NCBI GenBank assembly: GCA_963575745.1
Contig: CAUYUJ010002761.1
Location: 1-64,000 of the forward strand
DNA length: 64,000 bases
DNA from: Prorocentrum cordatum
Lineage: Eukaryota > Sar > Dinophyceae > Prorocentrales > Prorocentraceae
Reading direction: 5' to 3'
Below the pieces are notes generated by a model. The model was given only the letters and a program-made list of their open reading frames with translations, had not been told where the DNA came from and searched no databases. Position 1 is the stretch's first letter; each line of letters begins with the position of its first letter. Below are positions 32,514 to 41,039 of the stretch, piece after piece. The translations under genes were made by a program, and so were the position numbers.

Positions 32514-33508
32514 CGTGCATGGGCGACAAGGCCTGGGGGCGCTTAAAGGAGCTCAGCGACACGCACGACTACTCAGGCGTCTGTGAGACGCACGTCAGCA
32601 AGAGAGATACGCGCAAATGGACCGGCAAAGCTAAGAGTTCTTCCCTGCGCCTGCTCCACAATGGAGCTAGGCCCAAGTCACGCTATGCCAAAGGTGACCA
32701 GCAGCATTCCAATGAAGGTGGTGAGTGGTTGCTTGCTCGCAACCATCGGCCTGTTCGCATGCTCGATGCCGCTTTCACATGCAATCAACTTCAAGCCGAG
32801 CGAGGAGGAGTCCTAGACGGTTTTCTTCCTTGCCTTTTGGACATGAAGGGCTTCGCGCTCGCCGTGTTCATCTACTACGGATTCTCTGGCATGGGGTTCA
32901 CCAGTGAGAATGTGAACCGCTTCGCTAAGCTAGGCAGCATGCTGGCGGCAATCCACCTGCCGTGGCTAGTTCTGGCTGACTGGAATGTTTCCTCCGCCGA
33001 CCTTAAGAGGTCGGAGTTTCTGGCGCGAGTCGGCGGCTCTGTGTGGTTCTCCGACGCCGAGTTTACCTGCGCACCAGGCGGCAAGCAAACATCTTCCCAT
33101 ATTGACTTTGTGGTGTTCAATGAAGCAGCGAGACCCTATCTGCGCTCCGTCTCGGCTGTCGTTGACGTTCCTTGGAGGCCGCGCATCGGTCTCGGCATTC
33201 AGATTGCAGCCACAGGGGGTCAGATGCTCACGCGTGTGCTTGCTCTTCCTAAGCAAATGCCAGTTGTAGGTCGGCCCTCCAAGCAGCCGGTTCCAGGGTC
33301 TAAATCAAGTAAGTCTAAGGCTCAGCGTAGGCTTGCGCGGCAGGTAGCACGTGAGCGTCGTGATTGTAAAGTGCGTCAGTGGTTTAGTGAGCAGCTTGAG
33401 CTTTGTAGCAGCAGTAAAGTGGAGCGCGCTACTACGCCGTTACAAAAGTTCGTCACGTTTCATGAGAGCTTGAAGGTGGCATGGGTTTCGTGTCTTCCTT
33501 CCGCGTGA
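32510..33508 (+). CDS. family A endonuclease (EEP/APE-like)
   Basis: A 332-residue frame. SGVCETHVSKRD carries the ETH motif with the catalytic Glu. LPWLVLADWNVS matches the (G/A)D(F/W)N motif. SHIDFVVF matches the late D-x-V strand, and WRPRIGLGI lies where the SDH-type His motif would be; no His is seen there. The enzyme would nick target DNA to prime reverse transcription. A basic tail follows (SKSKAQRRLARQVARERRD). The first codons belong to the -1 continuation of ORF1, so the Met at 32519 is not necessarily a true start. The end at 33508 is probably premature; copy 2 has an equivalent basic tail before its linker. Confidence 0.75.
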   Translation: MTCMGDKAWGRLKELSDTHDYSGVCETHVSKRDTRKWTGKAKSSSLRLLHNGARPKSRYAKGDQQHSNEGGEWLLARNHRPVRMLDAAFTCNQLQAERGGVLDGFLPCLLDMKGFALAVFIYYGFSGMGFTSENVNRFAKLGSMLAAIHLPWLVLADWNVSSADLKRSEFLARVGGSVWFSDAEFTCAPGGKQTSSHIDFVVFNEAARPYLRSVSAVVDVPWRPRIGLGIQIAATGGQMLTRVLALPKQMPVVGRPSKQPVPGSKSSKSKAQRRLARQVARERRDCKVRQWFSEQLELCSSSKVERATTPLQKFVTFHESLKVAWVSCLPSA

Positions 33509-33819
33509 GCAAGCGGGCAGAGGCTGACCACTGCCCTGGCCGCGCCGGGCTGGCCCCCCCTTCCCCCCTAGAATCCTAGCGGACTGAGTCAAGAGCGGTC
33601 GGATCAAAGATCCGGGATTTCTAAAAGTGGGATTTCATCCCTTACTATAATAGTATAGTTTTAAAACGGGACATTTTGAAATCCCGATGTAAAGTCACAC
33701 GGTTCTAGAAATCCCACCGGGGCGGGATTTGCCTTTGCTTTTGCAAGATGATCTACTTTTATTTTATGACGAAACTTTTGTAACGCCGATGTAGTTGTGT
33801 TTCGCCTGATTCCCCCAGT
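33509..33819. other. linker of the element with an AT-rich insertion
   Basis: No coding frame. It contains the palindromic insertion described separately at 33614-33715. The corresponding place in copy 2 contains the 77-bp satellite. Confidence 0.5.
33614..33715. mobile_element. MITE-like 102-bp sequence with 10-bp terminal inverted repeats
   Basis: GGGATTTCTA at 33614-33623 and TAGAAATCCC at 33706-33715 are exact inverted repeats. Inside, GGGATTTC and GAAATCCC recur (33630-33640 and 33678-33685), around an AT-rich centre TTACTATAATAGTATAG. Composition differs sharply from the GC-rich host element. Size and structure fit a small non-autonomous insertion; a target-site duplication was not evident. 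Confidence 0.5.
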
Positions 33820-34989
33820 AGAGTAGGCAGCGAGGCGGAAACAGGTTTCGGTGGCGAGGGCCCTGACTCCGACGGCAGCGAGGAGGACCCGTGGATCCAC
33901 GAGGCCAACTTCGGACTGGCCGCCCCGACCGCCCCTGCCTCTCCTGTGGTTGATCAGTTTCAGTCGAATTCGGTCCAGCATGATACCCCCGCCCCGTGCA
34001 CCGCCCCTGTCGAGTCAGGTTCTGCACCACCAGCGGAGAGTTCAGGGTCCCCCGATTCTCCTGAATCCGTGAGCTTTCTGATTCCAGAGCAGCTGTGGAC
34101 GGAACAGCGGAAAGCTGTAGGGATTCTCCCTGCTGCTGCCTCTCCCCCTACTCCTGCTGTTGCTTCCTCCGTAGCCTTTCGACTCTGTTCAAGCGATTCA
34201 GGCCTCGTCTCAGCCCTGTTCGCGGCCTGGTTTCAGGCAGTGGAGGCAACCGTGCACTTCCATCACGGGCAGGTCCCTCTCGGCAGATCGCGCGGCGACG
34301 CTGTCGAGTTTCTCGAGACAGAGGTTCACGAGGCGAAGCCAGCGCGGGAGGTAGCCCTCAGGGACAAGATTGCCAGCTGGTGGACTCGCGCGGCTACCGC
34401 GTTGACCGCGCTGGCGCGTTACAGGGACAAGGATTCGGGCATCAAGCAGCAGTTCCTCCTGCTTGACGCAGTGGCACGTCTTTGGGAGGAGGCCCCCGAG
34501 CGCGGTCATCAGGTGGTTCGACCTTCCGATCGCTTTGCTTGGGATTTCTGGCTGCAGTTTCTTGGTCGCACAAGTGAGAGCTCTCTGGAGGAGCTCAAGT
34601 TAGTCTCCGAGGCAGCTGATAAGGTGGCACGGCGAGCACAGCGGCGCGCACTTAGCCAGGCCATGGGCGAATTCCGTACCTGGGCTGAGACGGCCCCGGC
34701 AGTGAGCGCCATGCACAGGGCCATCCGTGAGCAGCCTCTTGTCAGCGATACTCTGGAGGTGAATGGTAAGTCGCCTGTGCATCCCAAAGACATTATGGAT
34801 CATAAACGGAAGCATTGGGTCTCGCGTTGGGGCCCGTCTGGCCAGCCGTTGAGCGAGCTGCGCGGGCTTTTTTTTCAGGAGATTCGGCAGCGAGTTGCAG
34901 ATGAGGCGCTTCCACCTCTTGATGGTGTTACCCTGCGGGAGGCGTCTGATCACATGAAATGTGGTGCGATGGGGGTGAAAATCGTCTGA
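33820..34989 (+). CDS. family A polyprotein: pre-RT region
   Basis: Open from about 33820 (EDPWIHEANFGLAAPTAPAS) with a first Met at 33946. It reads as a Pro/Ser-rich stretch, then helices (VALRDKIASWWTRAATALTA, RRAQRRALSQAMGEFRTWAE) and LPPLDGVTLREASDHMKCG. Copy 2 has the equivalent SQWWTRAHALLHGVARHRS and ESYAESAMRIMGRAQRAAV. It ends at TGA 34987-34989, while the RT frame picks up at HMKCGAMG/MWCDGGENRL near 34970, implying a one-base frameshift. Its role is probably the linker and fingers start of the RT. Confidence 0.6.
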   Translation, partial: RVGSEAETGFGGEGPDSDGSEEDPWIHEANFGLAAPTAPASPVVDQFQSNSVQHDTPAPCTAPVESGSAPPAESSGSPDSPESVSFLIPEQLWTEQRKAVGILPAAASPPTPAVASSVAFRLCSSDSGLVSALFAAWFQAVEATVHFHHGQVPLGRSRGDAVEFLETEVHEAKPAREVALRDKIASWWTRAATALTALARYRDKDSGIKQQFLLLDAVARLWEEAPERGHQVVRPSDRFAWDFWLQFLGRTSESSLEELKLVSEAADKVARRAQRRALSQAMGEFRTWAETAPAVSAMHRAIREQPLVSDTLEVNGKSPVHPKDIMDHKRKHWVSRWGPSGQPLSELRGLFFQEIRQRVADEALPPLDGVTLREASDHMKCGAMGVKIV

Positions 34990-36287
34990 CTCCGTTAGAC
35001 ACGTCTCGCCTTCCTGATTCAGCTCTTGATGAGTTGGCCGCACTTCTTACTATCTGTGAGGCTCGGCAAGTTTGGCCACGCCAGCTTTTGCTGACCATCG
35101 GGGCCCTGCTGCTTCCTCATCTGGCGCGGCTCTGGTCAGCCGCTCGCGAGCAGCACGTCCGCACTTGGACGGGCCAGTGCGAGGCGCACTGGGATGCTGC
35201 TATACGCGGCAACTCGGCGATCCGCGAGGTCTTCTTGCGCGCGATCGACGAGGAGCTGGCGGCGCGCCTGTCCACGGAGTACGGGCACGGCCTCATCGAC
35301 CTCGCCAGCTTTTACGACGCGATCGGGTGGCTGATGCTCGGTCAGACGGCACTCAGGCTCAATTTCCCTGCGGGGATCCTGGGGCTGGAGCTGCTGCAGT
35401 GCATGGCCTCGCGCCGCGCGAGCCAGTCGGGCGCGTGCTCGGCCCCCTTCGACCCCACGAGGTCGATCGCCCAGGGCCTCAGGGCTGGGGCGCGTTTCGC
35501 CAAGTGCGTCACGTACCACATCATGGCAAAGATCACGACGGTGCATGTGGATATGTCCCACAGGCTGTGGATCGATGATTTGAGCCAGAGTTATCGAGCG
35601 TCGCGACGGGCTATGATTTCTAAGATGGTGCAGTGTTTTTCTGATACTTGCGAGGCCATCCAGACTGCCGGCTTGCAGGTCTCCACGAAGAGCGTGGCCC
35701 CCTGCGCTCGGCTGTGCGACGCTAAGGTGATTGCACGACGCTTGCGGCTCAAAGGCTACCACATCAACGCGGCGGGCCAGACGGCCTACCTTGGCGGCGA
35801 CATGGGCGGCGGCAAGCGGCATGCCAGAGCGACGCGAACGGCTCGGATCGCTAAGCGCAATAAGATGAGTAAGGAGGTTCTGCAGTACGCTCGAGCGACG
35901 AGGCGGCACGGCTTGACGAGCCGCCTCGAGCTGCAGGGCGCCCAGGCTGCAGGCACATATGGACATCAAATTCACGGGCTGTTCGGCCAGCAGATGTTAC
36001 AAGTACGACGTCAAGTTGCGAATGCAGTTGCCCCGAGATTGTCTGGGCGGCGTTTAACTACCTCGCTCGACCTTCGCGCGCCTCAGCGCGACCCAGCTTT
36101 CAAGATGCCAGCGGAGTGTCTGCGCTTATGGTTGTCATGCTGGACCTCAGCCCCTCGCATTCGGCCGGGAGCCAATCTGTCGTGGCAGCGTTTGGCGCAG
36201 GAACTCAGAGGCATGCCACCTGAGCGACGGCGTCGTTTCATCCGAGGCCCCCAAGGCACAGTCATCACCTACTTGCTCGAGGCATGA
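34959..36287 (+). CDS. family A reverse transcriptase
   Basis: Starts with LTPLDTSRLPDSALDELAAL, like the early RT segment. Then come VFLRAIDEELAARLSTEYG, LIDLASFYDAIGW (motif A with catalytic Asp), SIAQGLRAGARFAKCVTYH (motif B region), RLWIDDLSQ (motif C, Asp-Asp kept) and a thumb-like region with AYLGGDMGGGKRHA. Compared with copy 2 (VKVTPKKVTGDRAIGLVPML) it lacks roughly a dozen residues around the 'K...DR.IGL' segment, near 35095. It ends at TGA 36285-36287 after TYLLEA, but the same frame continues open as WDPISPSEWQIPSDYTDL into the RNase H part, so this TGA interrupts a single polyprotein. Confidence 0.75.
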   Translation: MWCDGGENRLTPLDTSRLPDSALDELAALLTICEARQVWPRQLLLTIGALLLPHLARLWSAAREQHVRTWTGQCEAHWDAAIRGNSAIREVFLRAIDEELAARLSTEYGHGLIDLASFYDAIGWLMLGQTALRLNFPAGILGLELLQCMASRRASQSGACSAPFDPTRSIAQGLRAGARFAKCVTYHIMAKITTVHVDMSHRLWIDDLSQSYRASRRAMISKMVQCFSDTCEAIQTAGLQVSTKSVAPCARLCDAKVIARRLRLKGYHINAAGQTAYLGGDMGGGKRHARATRTARIAKRNKMSKEVLQYARATRRHGLTSRLELQGAQAAGTYGHQIHGLFGQQMLQVRRQVANAVAPRLSGRRLTTSLDLRAPQRDPAFKMPAECLRLWLSCWTSAPRIRPGANLSWQRLAQELRGMPPERRRRFIRGPQGTVITYLLEA

Positions 36288-37970
36288 TGGGACCCTATCA
36301 GCCCGTCGGAGTGGCAGATACCATCAGATTACACTGATCTGATTAACAGTTGGGAGTTTAAGGTTGAGAATCTCACGGGTTTCAGCTGTGTCGACATCCC
36401 AGAGCAGTTTTTCTCGGAGTTCACGCACGCGATTCAGAGGCAGTTGTGGTTTGCAGCTTCTTCTCATTTCGATGGAGCTGGGATGGAGCAGGGCATCCAC
36501 AATGCTTCTTACCGCCAGCTGCTTTGCCAATTGGAGGCAGCCCCAGGCGGCCGCCGTCTGGCTGGCCTTTTGTTGGCTTCTTCTGCTGGCGCGGCCTGGC
36601 CGCGAGCCCGTCGACAACAGCGGTCTAAGCAGAGCATTTCTGAATGGTGTACGCGGTGTAAGGAATGCCAAGAGACATCATTTCATCGAGTATGGGAGTG
36701 CGCAGGTCGCAAGCCTCATGAGGTCTACGACCTCTCCGACGAGGTCGCCGCCAATGCGCAAGCGGGTCGAGAGGCCGAGGCTTGTTTCTGGGTGCGCGGC
36801 CTGGTTCCCACGCCATGGCTGGAAGTGCCCGAGCCGATCCAGGAGGAGGATTGGACATGTCACGGCATCGCTGGCTTTGGCGAAGCTTGTTTCCCGCGCG
36901 GGTCAGAGGATGCGCCTACCTTTGTCTTCGGCGACGCCAGCGGGGGCAAGGACACTAGTGATGCCGCTCTCCGACGAGTCGGACTCGCAGTGGCGGTGTT
37001 CTCTGGCCTGACCCACGACATGATGATCGAGATCGGCGTCTGGGGCGGCCTCCCAGGCACAGTTCAGACGGTGGCGAGAGGCGAGCTGTACGCCGCCTTG
37101 TACCTCACCGTGCGCGGCGGCAGCGGCATCATCGTCTTCGTCACGGACAACGCTGCTGTATGCTCAGGCTGGTATAATGGCCATTCCGCCACACCGTCAA
37201 GTGAAAATGCAGAACTGTGGTTTCTCACTGGAGCTGTCCTGAAGGCCCGTGGCACCCCGTTGTCAGTCACAGTCATCTTTGTGCACTCGCATCAGGAGGC
37301 AATAGATTTGTGTCAGAGTAGGACCCCTGTGTCTTTCATTCTCGGAGATGCTGTTGCCGACGAGTTAGCGGGTGTAGCAGCGAGCTCCGTGCGTGTAAAG
37401 GCTGATGTGCGTGCGCGTCTGTACCGTACTGAGCGCATGGCGCACTTAGTTCGGATGAGAATTCTCTTGAGCACGTTAGAAGCGATTGAGGCTGAGCAAC
37501 AATCTGAGGGCTCGAGGCCCCGTCTGAGGCACCCTGGACCTAGGCCCCCTGCCCCAATGGTCTGTAGTATGTTCAGCTCTCAGCATCAACTGTCTGTGTC
37601 AGGTCTTAGTTGTAATCGTTGCAAGGGGTCGACCTCTCAGGCCCAGAAGAAGGCTTGGCTGGACTCTCCCTGTTTCCCCCTTTCCACGGGCGATGGTGCA
37701 GTTTGGGAACCCCCTCCAGGGCAGCGGGTGCACGTAGGAGGGGGACACGCCCATCCGTCTCACCGTCTTAAATCTCATGCTGGACTGGGGGTTTGGTTTT
37801 GTACTACCTGTGGAAGCTCTGCAGCAGAACAGCTGGCTAAGTTGTCCAAGGAGTGTGAGCCTAAGCGTAGTCGTCAAGACTGCCTTTATCGAATTCAACA
37901 GGGCTTATGGCCCAAACAATATAGCAAAGCTGAGCGAGCCAAGCTGGCCGCTGCGCGCAAGCCCGTTTAA
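36288..37970 (+). CDS. family A polyprotein: zinc knuckle, RNase H and C-terminal Cys/His domain
   Basis: In the RT frame after the TGA (first Met at 36444). A knuckle CTRCKECQETSFHRVWEC resembles the zf-RVT type. RNase H follows: FVFGDASGG (first Asp), ARGELYAAL (Glu), IVFVTDNAAV (Asp), then FVHSHQEA and GDAVADELAG (His and last Asp), so the D-E-D-D set looks complete. It would remove RNA from hybrids during retrotransposition. The C-terminal part has LSCNRCKGSTSQ, HVGGGHAHPSHR, and GVWFCTTCGSSAAEQ, then a final Cys and a basic tail ending at TAA 37968. The same layout is kept in copy 2 (45559-46113), so the Cys/His domain is a real conserved part of this family. Confidence 0.75.
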   Translation, partial: WDPISPSEWQIPSDYTDLINSWEFKVENLTGFSCVDIPEQFFSEFTHAIQRQLWFAASSHFDGAGMEQGIHNASYRQLLCQLEAAPGGRRLAGLLLASSAGAAWPRARRQQRSKQSISEWCTRCKECQETSFHRVWECAGRKPHEVYDLSDEVAANAQAGREAEACFWVRGLVPTPWLEVPEPIQEEDWTCHGIAGFGEACFPRGSEDAPTFVFGDASGGKDTSDAALRRVGLAVAVFSGLTHDMMIEIGVWGGLPGTVQTVARGELYAALYLTVRGGSGIIVFVTDNAAVCSGWYNGHSATPSSENAELWFLTGAVLKARGTPLSVTVIFVHSHQEAIDLCQSRTPVSFILGDAVADELAGVAASSVRVKADVRARLYRTERMAHLVRMRILLSTLEAIEAEQQSEGSRPRLRHPGPRPPAPMVCSMFSSQHQLSVSGLSCNRCKGSTSQAQKKAWLDSPCFPLSTGDGAVWEPPPGQRVHVGGGHAHPSHRLKSHAGLGVWFCTTCGSSAAEQLAKLSKECEPKRSRQDCLYRIQQGLWPKQYSKAERAKLAAARKPV

Positions 37971-38029
37971 GTTTGCTGTTTGGGGTCTCTATTAAGTAAC
38001 CGACACGGTCGCAATATCCGTAACTCCGT

Positions 38030-38690
38030 AACTCCTCCCCCTCCTCCTCCTCCTCCTCCTCCTCCCCTCCTCCTTCTCCTCCTCCTCCTCATCATCATCA
38101 TCATCGTCCTCCTCCTCCTCCTCCTCCTCCCCCTCCTCCTCCTCCTCCTCCTCCTGCTCCTCCTCTTCCTCCTCCTCCTCTCCTCCTTCCCCCCATTCTC
38201 ATCCTCCTCCTCAGCCTCCTCCACCTTCCTCCTCCTCCTCCTCCTCCTCCCCTCCTCCCCTCCCCCTCCTTCGCCTCCTCCTCCTCCTCTCCTCCTCAGC
38301 CTCAACCCCTCGCCTTCTCCTCCTGTTCCGGCTCCTGCTGCTCCTGCTCTCCTCCTCCTCCTCCTCCGCCTCCTCCCCTCCTCCTCCTCCTCCTCCTCCT
38401 CCTCCTCCTCCTCCTCCTCCTCCTCCGCCCGCTCCTCCTCCTCACGTCGTCTTCCTTTCTCCTCCTCCTCCTCCTCCTCCTCCTCCTCCTCCTCCTCCTC
38501 GGTCCTCCGTCGCCTCCTGCTACTTTCGCTCCTCCTAGGTCATCCACCTCCTCCTCTTCCTCGTCGCTCTTTTTCCCTCCTCCTCGTCCTCCTTCTTCTC
38601 GTCCTCCTCCTCGTCCTCGCTTCACCTCCTCCTCCTCGTCCTCCTCCTCCTCCTCCTCCTCCTCCTTCTGACCCTCTTCATCCATCCAAC
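38030..38690. repeat. (TCC)n microsatellite, 3' flank of family A copy 1
   Basis: About 650 bp of TCC triplets with a few CAT and GTC islands, starting right after ...CGTAACTCCGTAAC, the 3' end of the element. Frames through it are Ser/Pro/Leu only. Confidence 0.95.
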
Positions 38691-39290
38691 TCCTGTTCCT
38701 CGCGGCTCATCCGTGTCGTGCCCTCGGTCCTCGAGTGTCGAGAACGGGGGGGTAGGCTCTTGAGACGTTTCGGAAACCCGCCTCGCTCTTTTCGGGACTC
38801 TGGAAAGCCGTGCGGGGGTCTCCTGGCAAGCCCAGGGGTCTGGACCTGGGCCGGCAGGACAAGTTAACCACGCCAGTCTAGTTCATTACCCAAACATCCG
38901 ACGTCTTGATTTTTTCGAGACGCGGGCCCCCGACCTCTCGTTCACTTCCCTGGGACCGCGTTCTCATCCAGTGTCGATGTTTGACGGTCCCGAGGCCTGG
39001 CGAGGGCCCTGGGAGGCCGAACACGACGAAAAACCTCCGTCCCGATTTGTTCGAGACGCCCGGTGTCTTGGTACCCTCCTCCTGTTCGTCCTCGCTCTTC
39101 GCATCCTCGTCCTCGCCCGCATCCTCGTGTTCCTCGTCTTCGCTCTTCCTGCTCGGTACCTTCGTGGCCTTGGCCCTCGTCCTCGTCCGCCGCCTGATTC
39201 TCCGAGTCCTTGTCCACATCGTGTACTGGCCATTCTCGTCCTTCTCATCGTGTTGCTACGTCTCGTTCTTATCCTCGGTCTGGCCATAGT
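38691..39290. other. spacer, no gene recognised
   Basis: GC-rich non-repetitive DNA. The phrase GAGGGCC..CGAACACGACGAAAAACCTC (about 39002-39033) is similar to one near 55030-55075. No protein motif is seen. Confidence 0.4.
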
Positions 39291-39293
39291 CAT

Positions 39294-39619
39294 CATCCTC
39301 GTCAACACCATCATCAACATCGTCATCGTCATCGTCACCATCATCAGCACCAGCATCAGCATCAGCATCAACATCAACATCATCACCATCAGCCCCATCA
39401 TCATCACCGTCATCAGCATCATCATCATCAGCATCGTCATATGCATAAACATCAGCATCTGCAACAGCATCATCAACATCAGCATCATCATCCCCCTCAT
39501 CACCATTATCCTCATCCTCAGCATCTTCATCATCATCATCATCAGCATCATCACCATCATCATCAAAACAGCATCAGCATCAGCAGCATCCTCATCCTCC
39601 CAGTCATCATCATCATCAT

Positions 39620-39651
<32 letters not shown>

Positions 39652-39990
39652 GCATCATCATCAGCATCAGCCTCAGCATCGTCATCAGCATCATCATAAT
39701 CATCAGCATCAGCATCATCATCATGATCATCCGCATCATCAGCTTCATCATCACCAGCATCGTCATTACCACCACCATCATCGTCATCGTCATCATCAGA
39801 TCATCGTCATCCTTACCATCACCATCACCAACACTAATAACACCATCATCACCATCAACACCATCACCAGCACCAACAGCATCAACACCATCAGCATCAC
39901 CATCATCATCAGCATCAGCATCACCATCAGCACCATCAACAGCATCATCTTCCTCATCATCATGATAATTAGCATCATCGTCGACGTCGT
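39294..39990. repeat. (CAT/ATC/CAG)n triplet array, ~700 bp
   Basis: Long ATC-type array with CAGCATCAT and CATCGTCAT variants. It reads as His, Ile or Ser runs on the plus strand and Met or Asp runs on the minus strand. Not a gene. Confidence 0.95.
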
Positions 39991-39999
39991 CGTCGTCAT

Positions 40000-40940
40000 C
40001 ACATCCCCCTTTCGCTCATGTTCGTCGTCTTGGTTCTCCCGTTCCTCGTATTCCTCCGTTCCCACTCATCCGCATTCGCATCCTTCTGCTTCTCATGGTT
40101 CGAGTCCTCGGCGTCCTCGCATTCGTCGTTACCCTTCTCATCATCATCCTGGCCGCCGTTGTCCTTGTCCTGGTCCTCTGCCTGTTTCTGTTCTGCCTGT
40201 TTCTGTTTCTCGTCCTCCTCGCCCTCCTCCATCGCCTCCTCCTTGTCCACTCACTCACAAACTCACGAGACTTTCTCCCTCGCCCTCCTCTTCCTGGCAC
40301 TCTTGCTCCGTCCTTGCCCTCAAGCTTCACCCCTTCAGGCCTCGCCCCCATCCTGGCTCCTCTTCCCCTCAAGCCTCGCCCCATCCTTACCATTCCACAT
40401 TTCTCAACCTCCTCCTCGTCTTGGTCCTGGTCATCGTTCTGGTCCTCGCCATCCTCGCTGCCTTTCCCCTCATGCTCGCTGTTCCTCCTCTTCCTCCTCC
40501 TCCTCCTCCTCCTCCTCCTCCTCCTCCTCCTCCTCCTCCTCCCCCTCGTCCTCTTTGACGTTGATCGGACTTCAAGCACGGGGCTCGCAGCGTTCACCTC
40601 CTCCTCCTCCTCCTCCTCCTCCTGAGCATTGCCCTCGCCATCCTTCTCGGTCTCTTCGTCGCTGGCCCCCTCATCTCCATCCTCTCATCTCCCCCCCCTC
40701 GTCCTGGTCCTCGTCCGATCCTCGTTTTCGGAAATGCTTCCTGCTCGTTCTCCTCGCCTCCTGCAGTCGCTCCTCGCATCCTCCACTCTCCTCCCCTCCT
40801 CCTCGGCCCCCTCCACTCTCCTCCCTGTCATCACCTCCCCTCCTCCACCTCCGTTTCCTGCTCATTCTCCCTCCTCCTCCTCCTCCTCCTCGCCCTCCCC
40901 CTCCCCGTCCATTTTCCCGGAAAGGGCTTAGGCCCAGGGT
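40000..40940. repeat. CTC/TCC-rich region with several triplet tracts
   Basis: Pyrimidine-rich DNA with purer (TCC)n at about 40487-40545, 40595-40623 and 40868-40895. Long frames on both strands are compositional. No gene is supported. Confidence 0.75.
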
Positions 40941-41039
40941 TCTCGTTCAGTGTGTTTACCCCCGGTGCTGGCGGCTGTATGGCCGGCGAAGTTATTTTGC
41001 TATAGATAACGAGGTCGCCTAGGGCTGTTGAAATAAAAT

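Larger units (their letters stand above)
30983..38032 (+). mobile_element. family A non-LTR retroelement, copy 1
   Basis: Plus-strand order: zinc ribbon and coiled coil (31137-32513), EEP endonuclease (32510-33508), linker with a small palindromic insertion, pre-RT and RT (33820-36287), zinc knuckle, RNase H and C-terminal Cys/His domain (36288-37970), then a ~60-bp 3' end running into (TCC)n. No LTRs were seen. The same parts in the same order occur on the minus strand at 45.5-54.1 kb. Breaks are a T9 frameshift, a probable frame change near 34970 and one in-frame TGA. About 7 kb in total. Confidence 0.8.

Noticed and set aside
39200-39965. His-, Ile- and Met-run proteins
   Set aside because: Product of the CAT/ATC triplet array in different frames.
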